NCBI GenBank assembly: GCA_937975705.1
Contig: CALJTX010000060.1
Location: 1 to 57,821, forward strand
Source: an uncultured Flavobacteriia bacterium
Lineage (GTDB): Bacteria; Bacteroidota; Bacteroidia; Flavobacteriales_D; Crocinitomicaceae
Direction: 5' to 3'
DNA: 57,821 bases
Every line of letters begins with the position of its first letter. Positions within the stretch are counted from its first letter, which is position 1. A model generated the notes under the pieces. That model worked only from the letters and a program-made list of their open reading frames with translations, was not told the origin of the DNA and did no database searches. Both the position numbers and the translations under genes were made by a program. Of the stretch, positions 42,365 to 51,339 are shown piece by piece.

Positions 42365-42955
42365 ATGAGACACATTGGTTTAACCGGCGGAATCGGTTCT
42401 GGAAAAAGTACGGTTGCAAAGGTACTCGAACACATGGGCTATGGTGTGTTCTATTCAGATCAAGTGGCAAAAAGTCTCTACGACACGCACGCAGGTTTAA
42501 AACAGGCCTTGATTGACTTACTCGGCGAACATATTTATGTCAATGGGCGCTTTCAAAAAGAACGACTTACCCAAATGATATTCGCGCAAGCAGCCCTCAA
42601 AGACCAGGTTTCTCAATTGGTTCATCCGTTGGTACGCGAGGCATTTAGCGCTTGGGCTGCTCAACAAAAGTCTGCATTGGTTTTTAATGAAGCAGCTATT
42701 TTATTTGAGACAGGTGCCTACAAAAATTTTGCAGCCAACGTTTTGGTCCTTGCGCCGCTTGAAACAAGAATGCAACGGGTCCAAAAAAGAGACCACTTGA
42801 GTCGGGAGGATATAATGCAGCGCATTGAAAACCAGTGGCCAGATGCTCAAAAGCAAGCCTTGACTTCTTTTCAAATCATCAATGATGGCAGGCCCCTATT
42901 GGTTCAGATAGAAAAAATAGTCGCCGAACTTGAGCAAGCATCCAAGATTCAATAA
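42365..42955 (+). CDS. coaE: Dephospho-CoA kinase
   Basis: 196 residues. P-loop LTGGIGSGKST (residues 5-15), YSDQVAKSLYDTH with the substrate-binding Asp, VHPLVREAF, NEAAILFETGAYKNF and RVQKRDHLSREDIMQRIENQW. It phosphorylates dephospho-CoA in the last step of CoA synthesis. It overlaps the convergent DUF2141 gene by seven bases. Confidence 0.93.
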   Translation: MRHIGLTGGIGSGKSTVAKVLEHMGYGVFYSDQVAKSLYDTHAGLKQALIDLLGEHIYVNGRFQKERLTQMIFAQAALKDQVSQLVHPLVREAFSAWAAQQKSALVFNEAAILFETGAYKNFAANVLVLAPLETRMQRVQKRDHLSREDIMQRIENQWPDAQKQALTSFQIINDGRPLLVQIEKIVAELEQASKIQ

Positions 42956-43410
42956 ACCATTTTGATGCTGATGCTGCGGTCTTGCTGTAGTTTAACGGCA
43001 CATTCTTCAAAACTCGGCACACTGAGTTTGGGACGCATATTGTTAGAAAAGGCATAGGCCTCGGTGGGGATGCCGAAGAAATTTTTATCGCAAATTTTGT
43101 TGTGGTTTTCATCGTGATAAACAACAATTGCGTATTTACCCGCCTCTAAATCTTTGAAAGTATGTACGATAGTCCCCTTTTGCGCATCCAGACGAAACAA
43201 TCTATGCGTTTTGCCCGCCTGCGTAAATACATCAGGGTTTTTATACAATGCAAATTCAACGAGCCCTTTGCTATTGGCAATGTTAGACACCTCTATGCGT
43301 AAATCATGGGTTGTAGAGGGCAATAAAGGCGAAGAACCAGGTTGAAAGGAAGTCAGAACGCAAGCTAAAACAACGGGAACGAGCAATAGTAATTTGGTCA
43401 TGGGGTGCAA
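42949..43410 (-). CDS. DUF2141 secreted protein
   Basis: 153 residues with a signal peptide (TKLLLLVPVVLACVLTSF). The mature part matches DUF2141 (PF09912): KGLVEFALYKNPDVF, LEAGKYAIVVYHDENHNKICDKNFFGIPTEAYAFSNN. This is a small beta-sandwich of unknown function in the envelope. The DxNxxxxxDxN-like loop may bind calcium. It follows the outer-membrane protein gene after one base. Confidence 0.83.
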   Translation of the reverse strand: MHPMTKLLLLVPVVLACVLTSFQPGSSPLLPSTTHDLRIEVSNIANSKGLVEFALYKNPDVFTQAGKTHRLFRLDAQKGTIVHTFKDLEAGKYAIVVYHDENHNKICDKNFFGIPTEAYAFSNNMRPKLSVPSFEECAVKLQQDRSISIKMVY

Positions 43411-43411
43411 T

Positions 43412-44128
43412 TTATTCGGAGAGTCGGATATTTAAACCCAAATTAAATTGGAGGTTTTTGAGGCTAAAAGATTCATTGTTAAACAACTGCTGCCATTCGT
43501 TGTAAGCACCAACCTCAAATCCATTGCTGAGGTCGCGAAAACCGCGGTAGGCACTAGCCCTGATTCCAATTCTTTTGGTGGCATTCCATTGTAAATAAGC
43601 GAAATAACCCATATCTAGCTTGGCCTGGGTGTTTTCGCCAATTTCTGTTGACAGGAGCGTTGTGCCAATTGCGTTCGGATAAAATGCATAAAAATCTTTT
43701 TGCATATGGCCCTGTATGCGATAGCGGTATTGCATGCCGCCGCCCAAATGCACACTCAAAATTTTGAGTTCGAGCCCGAGCGGAACGGTGAGCAACTCAC
43801 CTGTTAGTGTTTTATTACATTGGAGTAAAAAAGTACTGCCTGATAAGTCTGTAGCCCACTCGGTGCTTTGGTATGCTTGGTTTTGATGCCCGTAGCCCAC
43901 TCCGCTATAAAGGGTGAGCACTTTCAGGGCTGTATATCCAAACTGGACTTCGCCGCCGGCGGTGCTGCGCCAAAATGAAACAGGATCAAAAGGTTGGGTA
44001 GCCAATTGGCTTGCCATTTGAATTTCTTGCTTATTGGCACCCACCTCAGCTTGGAGATACCAACGCCATTGGGCGTTGGCTCCAAAACAAGAAATGGTAA
44101 AAAAGACAACAAGGCCGACTAAACGCAT
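43412..44128 (-). CDS. Putative outer-membrane beta-barrel protein
   Basis: 238 residues with a signal peptide (MRLVGLVVFFTISCFGANA) and alternating amphipathic strands ending in an aromatic-rich strand (FNLGLNIRLSE). This fits a small eight- to ten-stranded barrel, but I do not recognise a family. It lies 18 bases after the pruA stop and one base before the DUF2141 gene, so all three may be cotranscribed. Confidence 0.6.
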   Translation of the reverse strand: MRLVGLVVFFTISCFGANAQWRWYLQAEVGANKQEIQMASQLATQPFDPVSFWRSTAGGEVQFGYTALKVLTLYSGVGYGHQNQAYQSTEWATDLSGSTFLLQCNKTLTGELLTVPLGLELKILSVHLGGGMQYRYRIQGHMQKDFYAFYPNAIGTTLLSTEIGENTQAKLDMGYFAYLQWNATKRIGIRASAYRGFRDLSNGFEVGAYNEWQQLFNNESFSLKNLQFNLGLNIRLSE

Positions 44129-44146
44129 GGTTTGCTGCGTATGAGA

Positions 44147-45775
44147 TTAACCTAAGAACGGATAACGGTAGTCTGCAGGCGGCACAAAAGTTTCTTTGAT
44201 TGTGCGTGCAGAAGTCCAACGCATGAGGTTCATGGCTGCACCAGCTTTATCGTTGGTACCCGAACCGCGCGCGCCACCAAAAGGTTGTTGACCTACCACA
44301 GCACCCGTAGGTTTGTCATTGATGTAGAAATTACCAGCTGCATGCATGAGTTTTTCATTGGCCAGGTTGATCGCATAACGGTCTGTAGCAATGATCGAAC
44401 CCGTTAGGGCGTATTCCGAAGTTTGATCGACGAGGTCGAGTGTTTCGGAGAAGTGCGCATCTGGATACACGTAAATAGTAAGCACAGGTCCGAAGATTTC
44501 TTCGACCATTGTGCGGAATTTAGGATTGGTTGTAACAACCGTTGTTGGCGCAATGTAGTAACCTACTGATTTGTCATAGGTGCCTCCAGTAATGATTTCT
44601 GCGTCTGGTTGTGTTTGAACGTAGTCAATGTAGGCGGCAATTTTATCAAACGCACGTGCATCGATGACGGCATTGACAAAGTTGGACGGATCTTCTGGGC
44701 TACCTTGCTTGAAAGAATTGACTTGTGCTACTAAAATTTCTTTGACAGCTGGCCAAAGGCTTTCAGGAATATATGCTCTAGATGCCGCCGAGCATTTTTG
44801 ACCTTGGAATTCAAATGCTCCGCGCGACAGTGCTGTGGCTACTTCAGCTGCATTGGCACTGTTGTGCACCATGACGAAGTCTTTGCCGCCAGTTTCACCG
44901 ACAATGCGCGGATAGGAGCGGTAATTTTCGATATTGTTCGCGATGTTTTTCCAGAGTTGACGGAAAACACCTGTAGAACCCGTAAAATGAAGCCCTGCAA
45001 AATCTTTGTGTGCAAAAATAACTTTGCCTGCCTCTGGGCCATCTACGGTGACCATATTGACCACACCTGCCGGCAAACCTGCAGCTTCAAAGAGCTCCAT
45101 AATGACTTGTGCAGAATAAATTTGGCTATCGGCTGGTTTCCAAACGACAACATTTCCCATCATGGCTGGGGCTGCACAAAGATTGGCCGCAATTGAGGTA
45201 AAGTTGAATGGGGTCAGTGCAAAAACAAAACCTTCTAAGGGGCGGTATTCTAGGCGGTTCCACATGCCGGGCAGCGAATCGGGCTGCTCGCTGTAGATTT
45301 GGGTCATGTATTGAACATTGAAGCGGAAAAAGTCGATGAGCTCACAGGCGGCATCGATTTCGGCTTGAAATACATTTTTGGACTGCGCAAGCATGGTAGC
45401 TGCATTGATGCGGTCGCGGAAAGGACCCGCCAAGAGGTCTGCAGCGCGCAAGAAAACTGCAGCGCGATCTTGCCAAGGGAGCGCCGCCCATGCGGACTTC
45501 GCTGCCAAAGCTGCATCGATGGCGGCGGCTACATGCGAAGCATCGCCTTGGTTGAAATAACCCAACACGTGCTGGTGATCGTGGGGCATAGTGAGTGCTT
45601 TTTTATCAGCTGTAGTGACTTTGTTGCCACCGATGTACATTGGTACATCTATCGGAGAGCGGTCTTTGAATTCTTGGTATTTGGCCATTAAAGCGGCGCG
45701 CTCTGGAGAACCTGGTGCGTATGATTTAACGGGTTCGTTGACGGCTACCGGGACCTTAAAAAATGCGTTTGACAT
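44147..45775 (-). CDS. pruA: L-glutamate gamma-semialdehyde (P5C) dehydrogenase
   Basis: 542 residues, the length of stand-alone P5C dehydrogenases. Motifs are FALTPFNFTSIAANL (oxyanion Asn), WKPADSQIYSA, FTGSTGVFRQLW, VGETGGKDFVMVH (general-base Glu) and FQGQKCSAASRAYIP (catalytic Cys), with QQPFGGARGSGTNDKAG near the end. It oxidises glutamate semialdehyde to glutamate in proline breakdown. Proline dehydrogenase is not in the window. Confidence 0.94.
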   Translation of the reverse strand: MSNAFFKVPVAVNEPVKSYAPGSPERAALMAKYQEFKDRSPIDVPMYIGGNKVTTADKKALTMPHDHQHVLGYFNQGDASHVAAAIDAALAAKSAWAALPWQDRAAVFLRAADLLAGPFRDRINAATMLAQSKNVFQAEIDAACELIDFFRFNVQYMTQIYSEQPDSLPGMWNRLEYRPLEGFVFALTPFNFTSIAANLCAAPAMMGNVVVWKPADSQIYSAQVIMELFEAAGLPAGVVNMVTVDGPEAGKVIFAHKDFAGLHFTGSTGVFRQLWKNIANNIENYRSYPRIVGETGGKDFVMVHNSANAAEVATALSRGAFEFQGQKCSAASRAYIPESLWPAVKEILVAQVNSFKQGSPEDPSNFVNAVIDARAFDKIAAYIDYVQTQPDAEIITGGTYDKSVGYYIAPTTVVTTNPKFRTMVEEIFGPVLTIYVYPDAHFSETLDLVDQTSEYALTGSIIATDRYAINLANEKLMHAAGNFYINDKPTGAVVGQQPFGGARGSGTNDKAGAAMNLMRWTSARTIKETFVPPADYRYPFLG

Positions 45776-45796
45776 ATGAATGATGAATTAGTATAA

Positions 45797-45804
45797 CAAA
45801 TTTA
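45797..45804 (-). promoter_or_regulatory. -7 promoter box for pruA
   Basis: The minus strand reads TAAATTTG, exact TAnnTTTG, 21 bases before the pruA ATG, giving a leader of normal short length. Confidence 0.55.
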
Positions 45805-45844
45805 CAAAAACTTGGCGTGCAGGCGTGCAACGCAAGTAAGCAAC

Positions 45845-46150
45845 TTAACTGAACCAGATGTCGCGGATGAGCTCCTCACCTACAAATTGGTTGCAGCGTC
45901 CAATAATGATTTGCTTGCCATGGAAAAGTTCGTCGCGCATAACGCTCGAATCAATTTTGAGGTAAAGTGTGTTGTTTTCGATACGGATATCGGTGGTGCG
46001 CTTGGCTACGGCAGGACCCATGAGTTCGGGCCAAGCGGCAATGAGGTCGTAGGCCTTCATTTTGTCTTGCAAGCCATAGGCTTTCATGATCCGACTCACG
46101 AGCGTCGAGAGCGGCTTTTCTTCTTGTTCGCGTTTGTTATCGGGGTTCAT
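45845..46150 (-). CDS. DUF721 (DciA-like) protein
   Basis: 101 residues matching DUF721: LSTLVSRIMKAYGLQDKM, AWPELMGPAVAKRTTDI, LYLKIDSSVMRDELFHGKQIII. DciA proteins of this family bind DnaB and act as replicative helicase loaders in bacteria without DnaC/DnaI. The start overlaps the recF stop by four bases (ATGA), and recF-DUF721 adjacency is also seen in other phyla. The DciA role is likely but not shown for Bacteroidota members. Confidence 0.82.
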   Translation of the reverse strand: MNPDNKREQEEKPLSTLVSRIMKAYGLQDKMKAYDLIAAWPELMGPAVAKRTTDIRIENNTLYLKIDSSVMRDELFHGKQIIIGRCNQFVGEELIRDIWFS

Positions 46151-47250
46151 AGGACTAGGGCTTGTTGGTCTTTGATTTGAAAAAGTTGGGTTTCTCCGGG
46201 CAATTGGGCAAAAAGGGCTTGCATGCGTGCGGGGTCGGTATCGGTGATGAGCACCTGTCCGAAATAGTCTGCACTTACGAGCGCAATGAGGCGTGCCACG
46301 CGTTCGTTGTCTAGTTTATCGAAGATGTCGTCTAGCAGGAGCACTGGTTTTTGACCTTTGTGTTGTTTGAGCCAATCAAATTGCGAAAGGCGCAAAGCGA
46401 TAATAAACGACTTTTGCTGACCTTGAGAACCAAATTTTTTAACGGGATGGCCTTTGATGCTAAACAAAAGGTCGTCTTTGTGGATGCCCACATTGGTGTA
46501 TTGGGTGAGCGCATCTTTTTTTGCTGAAGCTTGCAATAAGTCGGCAAACGAACCCTCGGAAAGCTGAGAGCGATAAGCGATATCGACATCTTCGGCATTC
46601 TGGCCTATTTCTTGGTAAAAGCGCTTGAAAACCGGGATAAACTCGGCCAAAAAGGCCTTGCGTTGGGCGTGAATATAGTTGCCACTCGGGATGAGTTGGG
46701 CATCCCAGACTTCAATAGCATCGGGGTCAAATAAGCGGTGCTCGTGCATGTTGCGCAAAACAGCATGGCGCTGCTCCAACAAGCGCGCATAGCGCTGGAT
46801 TTCTTCCAAATAAGTTTTGTCGAGTTGGGCTAATATGCCGTCCATCCATTTGCGGCGCAAGTCTGAACCTTCGGCAATGAGGTCGCCGTCGTAGGGTGAA
46901 ATAAAAACTACGGGCAATTTGCCGATATGGGCCGTGAGCTTCTCGTAGGCTTTTTTGTTCCACTTGACCTGCTTTTTGACACCTGTTTTGTAGGCAATTT
47001 GGACCTCACAGGGTTTTTGGTCTAGTTGCCATTGGCCAGAAATTGCAAAAAAGGGTTGATCAAAGCGCAAATTGTGGCGGTCATTGACATTGAGATAGCT
47101 TTTGCACATGCTCAGGTAATAGACTGCATCTAGGATGTTGGTCTTGCCGGCGCCATTGGGGCCAACGATACCGTTGATGCCCGGCACGAAGTCGAGTTCG
47201 AGATCCGGGTAGTTCTTGTAATTGACCAAATGCAAGTGCGAAAGGTGCAT
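46147..47250 (-). CDS. recF: DNA replication and repair protein RecF
   Basis: 367 residues from ATG 47250; the frame continues to 47313 but the later Met gives the family start MHLSHLHLVNYKNYPDLELDF. Walker A is GIVGPNGAGKTNILDAVYYLS. SMCKSY, FISPYDGDLIAEGSDLRRKWMD, SQGQQKSFIIALRLSQ (ABC signature) and LLLDDIFDKLD (Walker B) follow. RecF with RecO/RecR loads RecA at gaps. A TATCTTTG box lies four bases before the ATG. Confidence 0.95.
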   Translation of the reverse strand: MHLSHLHLVNYKNYPDLELDFVPGINGIVGPNGAGKTNILDAVYYLSMCKSYLNVNDRHNLRFDQPFFAISGQWQLDQKPCEVQIAYKTGVKKQVKWNKKAYEKLTAHIGKLPVVFISPYDGDLIAEGSDLRRKWMDGILAQLDKTYLEEIQRYARLLEQRHAVLRNMHEHRLFDPDAIEVWDAQLIPSGNYIHAQRKAFLAEFIPVFKRFYQEIGQNAEDVDIAYRSQLSEGSFADLLQASAKKDALTQYTNVGIHKDDLLFSIKGHPVKKFGSQGQQKSFIIALRLSQFDWLKQHKGQKPVLLLDDIFDKLDNERVARLIALVSADYFGQVLITDTDPARMQALFAQLPGETQLFQIKDQQALVL

Positions 47251-47254
47251 GTAA

Positions 47255-47262
47255 CAAAGATA
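47255..47262 (-). promoter_or_regulatory. -7 promoter box for recF
   Basis: The minus strand reads TATCTTTG, exact TAnnTTTG, four bases before the recF ATG. It is only nine bases from the oppositely oriented box at 47272-47279. Confidence 0.6.
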
Positions 47263-47271
47263 CGGAATAAC

Positions 47272-47279
47272 TACCTTTG
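47272..47279 (+). promoter_or_regulatory. -7 promoter box for the EamA-S9-VanZ operon
   Basis: TACCTTTG, exact TAnnTTTG, four bases before the ATG at 47284. The -33 region of each divergent promoter would fall on the other gene's start. Confidence 0.6.
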
Positions 47280-47283
47280 CCTT

Positions 47284-48201
47284 ATGTCGCGGTCCCAAAT
47301 AATCCGAGCGCATGTTGCGCTACTGGTGGTCAATCTATTATATGGTGCCAACCACGTCTTGGCTAAAGGCGTTATGCCGCAGTTCCTAGACCCGAACACC
47401 TTCATTTTATTGCGGGTCAGCGGCGCAGTCTTGCTGTTCTGGATCTTGCTGTTGTCTCAAAAAAGAAAACCCGTCGACCGTTCAGACTACTGGCGTTTTC
47501 TAGCCGCAGGCTTGTTTGGGGTGGCCATCAATCAGCTCTTTTTCTTTCACGGACTCAATTTATCGTCGGCGCTCAATGCAGGTATCATTATGGCGCTCAA
47601 CCCCATCATGGTGGTAGTCATTGCTGCGTTTGTCACAAGAGAAAGGTTCACGGTTTCAAAATTTACAGGAATTGCCATTGGTGCGGTTGGTGCTATCCTA
47701 CTCACCTTGAGTTCGGGAAGCTTACCAGGTGCTTCTTCTTTGGGCGACCTCTTTTTGTTGATCAACGCGCTCAGCTATGCCTTGTATTTAGTGCTCTCCA
47801 AACCGCTCCTGCTCAAGTACAGCCCCATCCAAGTAATTACCTATGTGTTTAGCATTGGTCTGATTTTACTTTTGCTCTTCCCTCCTACTTGGTCCAACCT
47901 TGCGCATGTCGATTTCATGCAAATTCCGGCCAGCGCTTGGTACAAAATTGCCTATGTCATTATTGGCGTCACGTTTTTGACCTACTTGCTGACAATTTTT
48001 GGACTCAAATACGTGAGTGCCACGGTTTCTGCCGCTTACATTTACACGCAGCCCGTTATGGTCATGCTGTTTGCCGTATTGTTTTCAGCACTTGGTTGGG
48101 CTGCAGACTACACCCATACCATCACCGCCGAACGCATCTTATATATGTTGTTTATTTTTACGGGAGTTTATTTAGTTTCCTTTTATAAAGCCAAAAAATG
48201 A
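47284..48201 (+). CDS. EamA/DMT-family transporter
   Basis: 305 residues from ATG 47284 (the frame opens at 47230, inside the recF promoter region). It has ten transmembrane helices in two EamA repeats: LLVVNLLYGANHVLAKG, LLRVSGAVLLFWILLL, NAGIIMALNPIMVVVIAAF in the first, and LLINALSYALYLVLSKPLL, SAAYIYTQPVMVMLFAVLFS in the second. It exports or imports a small metabolite that cannot be predicted. Its stop overlaps the peptidase start (ATGA). Confidence 0.87.
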   Translation: MSRSQIIRAHVALLVVNLLYGANHVLAKGVMPQFLDPNTFILLRVSGAVLLFWILLLSQKRKPVDRSDYWRFLAAGLFGVAINQLFFFHGLNLSSALNAGIIMALNPIMVVVIAAFVTRERFTVSKFTGIAIGAVGAILLTLSSGSLPGASSLGDLFLLINALSYALYLVLSKPLLLKYSPIQVITYVFSIGLILLLLFPPTWSNLAHVDFMQIPASAWYKIAYVIIGVTFLTYLLTIFGLKYVSATVSAAYIYTQPVMVMLFAVLFSALGWAADYTHTITAERILYMLFIFTGVYLVSFYKAKK

Positions 48202-50993
48202 GAATTGCCTTACTACTTTTGCTGCTTGCTTGCACCCCATTCGTATTTGCACAAAAACCTGCCCTCGACTTCAAGGCTTACGACAGCTGGAAACGCCTCG
48301 AAAAGGAACAAATTTCAAGAAATGGCAAAATCGTTTCCTATGAATTAACTGTACTCAAAGGCAATCCTGTATTGCATTTTTACCAGTCCGATAACCGCAA
48401 ACACGACTCCATAGTAAGGGGCAACGGCGCACTTATTGCTACTGACGAAAGCTATATCGCTTGGAAAATGAGTCCAGACTACGACACATTGCGCACGCAA
48501 GAACTCAATAAAGTCGACAAAAAGAAACAAGACAAAGATTCGCTGTATATCAGGCACATTGCACAAGACAGCACCTATACCTTTGCAAAACTCAAACAAG
48601 TACAACAAGCAGAGGAAGCGCCAGTTTTGGCTTTTTTAATAGAGGTTGCTCCAAAAAAAGCAGAAATTGTTGAACCAAGCAAGTTTGAAAAATTCTATTT
48701 CTGGAAAAAACCTGTACCCGAACCTAAAGCCAATCCTTTCAAAACCGATGGCAATCGCCTAATGGTTTATACTTCAGGTCAAAGTACTTTCCCTTTTTTG
48801 GATAGCATCACCTCTTTTTCACTGAGCCCGGACGGTTCTAAAATTGCTGTTATTCAACAGCGCAAAGTGAAGCTAGACTCCATGCAGGTGCGCATTTATA
48901 CGACTAAAGATTTACAATTACTTAAAGAATTCGAAGCCCAACCTATCGCGTCGGACCTCACTTGGAGTCCAAATAGCCAAATGCTCACTTTTTTATACAG
49001 CCCAGACACGGTTGCCGTTAAAAATTTTCATTTGACCTTATTTGATATCAATTTACTGAAGCAATTGGATTTCGGTGACTCCAGTGATTTTGACAAAAGC
49101 GCAAAGGGCTTAGATCAGGCCGTGGCAAATGGCCGCAAACCACAGTTCAGCGCCGACAACCGTTACTTCTTTTTTGGCGTCCGCGAACGTCAAATTTTCC
49201 AAAAAGACACCTTGCTCGAGCGCGAAAAAGTCAATTTGGATATCTGGCACTACCAGGACCTCAAATTACAGCCCCAACAATTGCTGCAAAAAGACCAAGA
49301 CCTCAAAAGAGGCTTCCTGTATGTGTATGACCTCAGCAATGACCGACTTACTCCACTAGAAAACGACACCTTAAAAGTCACGCTTGACCTCCGCTTGAAG
49401 GAACCCTATTTGATGGCCCTCAATACCCAGCCTTATGCAATCGCAGCGCAATGGGAAGCACCTTCAAAAGCAGATTATTATCGAATGAACCTGGAAACAG
49501 GTCAAAAAGTTCTGCTCGGTAAAGGCTTGAACTATGCGGGTGAACTTTCTGCAGACGGACGCTTTTTCACGTATTATATTTCTGAAAAACAACAATGGAT
49601 GCTACTCGATATCGCACGCGAAATCAGCACTTGCATGAATTGTCAGCGCAAAGAAATCAACTGGAAAGAAGACCTCAATGGCCAACCGATGGCTGCAGGG
49701 CCAGTTGGTTTTGTAGGTTATTCATCTGCCGCTAAAGAAGTGTATTTTCAATCAGAATTTGACATCTGGTCTTATGATGTGGCCGCCAAAACACTTCGAA
49801 GCATCTCAAATGAACTGGCGACTAAAGAAAAAATTGCCTTGCGTTTCGAGCGTTATGTGCAAGATTCTGTCTGGATCAATTTACAAGAAGGCTATTTCAT
49901 TGGCCTGCGCAAATCCAATAAAAATGAGCTGCTCTATTTCTATGAAAATGGTCAAATTCAACAAAGATTAGAGGTAGCGCAGCGCTTTTCAGGGCTTCAA
50001 AAAGCTGAAAACCAAAACCAATATCTTTTGCGAAAAATGGATGTGCGCACCTACCCCGACCTATGGTTTGTGGATACTGATTTCAATAAGGGTGTGCAAA
50101 TTTCGGTAGCCAATCCGCAGCAAAGCCTATATAATTGGGCCACCGTCGAAAGCGTCAAATGGAAGGCCTTCGATGGCCAAGAGCTCGAAGGCCTACTCTA
50201 CAAACCCGAGAACTACGACCCCAGCCAAAAATACCCACTTTTGTTTTATTATTACGAACTCAATTCAGACAACTTACACAACTACCAAGCGCCAAAGCCT
50301 TCGGCGAGTATCATAAATCCAACGGAATATGCAAGTGGTGGCTATCTTGTTTTTGTACCAGACATTCGTTACCAAGCGGGCAAACCTGCTCAAGGCGCCT
50401 ACAACAGCATCATGAGCGCAGCAGATTACCTCATCAAAAACTACCCCATCGACGACAAACGCATGGGCTTGCAAGGCCAAAGTTGGGGCGGCTACCAAAG
50501 TGCAATGCTCATTACCATGACCACCCGTTTTGCTGCTGCCATGGCCGGAGCACCTGTAAGCAATATGTTTTCGGCATATGGTGGCATCCGTTGGGGCAGT
50601 GGACTAAACAGACAATTTCAGTACGAGAGCACCCAGAGCCGTATTGGCGCCACTATCTGGGAAAAGCCCGACTTATACGTCGAAAACTCACCTTTGTTTC
50701 ACCTGCCAAAGGTGCAAACGCCACTGCTGATCATGGCCAATGACAAAGACGGAGCGGTGCCGTGGTATCAAGGCATTGAACTTTATACTGGACTGCGCCG
50801 CTTGAACAAGCCTTGCTGGATGCTCAACTACAACGACGACGACCACAACCTGACCAAACTTGCCAATAAATACGACCTCTCGATACGGATGCGTCAGTTT
50901 TTTGACCACTACCTGATGGCAGCGCCTGCCCCTTCCTGGATGACCAACGGAATTCCTGCAACCAATAAAGGCAAAGAACTAGGCTATGAATAA
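48198..50993 (+). CDS. Secreted S9-family (prolyl oligopeptidase-type) peptidase
   Basis: 931 residues with a signal peptide (MRIALLLLLLACTPFVFA). A long N-terminal beta-propeller part (residues about 30-640, with SLSPDGSKIAVIQQRK and PDTVA-type repeats) is followed by the alpha/beta-hydrolase domain. Catalytic Ser762 lies in GQSWGGYQSAML. The acid is probably Asp849 or Asp851 in MANDKDGAVPW. The His lies in NDDDHNLTK. This is a periplasmic or surface dipeptidyl/oligopeptidase for peptide nutrition. It overlaps the EamA gene by four bases and the VanZ gene by eight. Confidence 0.88.
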   Translation: MRIALLLLLLACTPFVFAQKPALDFKAYDSWKRLEKEQISRNGKIVSYELTVLKGNPVLHFYQSDNRKHDSIVRGNGALIATDESYIAWKMSPDYDTLRTQELNKVDKKKQDKDSLYIRHIAQDSTYTFAKLKQVQQAEEAPVLAFLIEVAPKKAEIVEPSKFEKFYFWKKPVPEPKANPFKTDGNRLMVYTSGQSTFPFLDSITSFSLSPDGSKIAVIQQRKVKLDSMQVRIYTTKDLQLLKEFEAQPIASDLTWSPNSQMLTFLYSPDTVAVKNFHLTLFDINLLKQLDFGDSSDFDKSAKGLDQAVANGRKPQFSADNRYFFFGVRERQIFQKDTLLEREKVNLDIWHYQDLKLQPQQLLQKDQDLKRGFLYVYDLSNDRLTPLENDTLKVTLDLRLKEPYLMALNTQPYAIAAQWEAPSKADYYRMNLETGQKVLLGKGLNYAGELSADGRFFTYYISEKQQWMLLDIAREISTCMNCQRKEINWKEDLNGQPMAAGPVGFVGYSSAAKEVYFQSEFDIWSYDVAAKTLRSISNELATKEKIALRFERYVQDSVWINLQEGYFIGLRKSNKNELLYFYENGQIQQRLEVAQRFSGLQKAENQNQYLLRKMDVRTYPDLWFVDTDFNKGVQISVANPQQSLYNWATVESVKWKAFDGQELEGLLYKPENYDPSQKYPLLFYYYELNSDNLHNYQAPKPSASIINPTEYASGGYLVFVPDIRYQAGKPAQGAYNSIMSAADYLIKNYPIDDKRMGLQGQSWGGYQSAMLITMTTRFAAAMAGAPVSNMFSAYGGIRWGSGLNRQFQYESTQSRIGATIWEKPDLYVENSPLFHLPKVQTPLLIMANDKDGAVPWYQGIELYTGLRRLNKPCWMLNYNDDDHNLTKLANKYDLSIRMRQFFDHYLMAAPAPSWMTNGIPATNKGKELGYE

Positions 50994-51339
50994 ACGACGA
51001 GAACTGCTCGCGCGCATTGCATTGGGCACGATCTTCATAAGCATTACGTATCTGTCCTTAAAAAGCGCAAGCCACCATTCGCCTATTCATGTCAATGACA
51101 AGATCGGGCATTTTATTGCGTACGCAACGCTCAGTGTAAATGCTTTGCTTGTGTGGCGGCAGCGCACACCTAAATTCAAAATAGGACTTGCTTTGACCCT
51201 TTTTGGCTATGGCCTTTTAATGGAATTTTTACAAGGATTTGTGCCTGGTCGAGAAGTTTCTGCCTTCGACCTTTTGGCCAACAGCATAGGGGTTGGTATT
51301 GGCTACTTGCTGTTTAGTCGAGTGAAAAGATATCTTTGA
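50986..51339 (+). CDS. VanZ-like membrane protein
   Basis: 117 residues with three or four membrane helices. VanZ-like features are NDKIGHFIAYATLSVNALL and LLMEFLQGFVPGREVSAFDLLANSIGVGIGYLL. The function of the family is unclear; in enterococci VanZ lowers teicoplanin susceptibility. It overlaps the peptidase gene by eight bases. Its end overlaps the convergent bshB1 gene by 26 bases. Confidence 0.85.
   Translation: MNKRRELLARIALGTIFISITYLSLKSASHHSPIHVNDKIGHFIAYATLSVNALLVWRQRTPKFKIGLALTLFGYGLLMEFLQGFVPGREVSAFDLLANSIGVGIGYLLFSRVKRYL

Noticed and set aside
45797..46180. Plus-strand frame opposite the DUF721 gene
   Set aside because: It is a shadow of DUF721/recF with no family similarity; the minus-strand gene is well supported.
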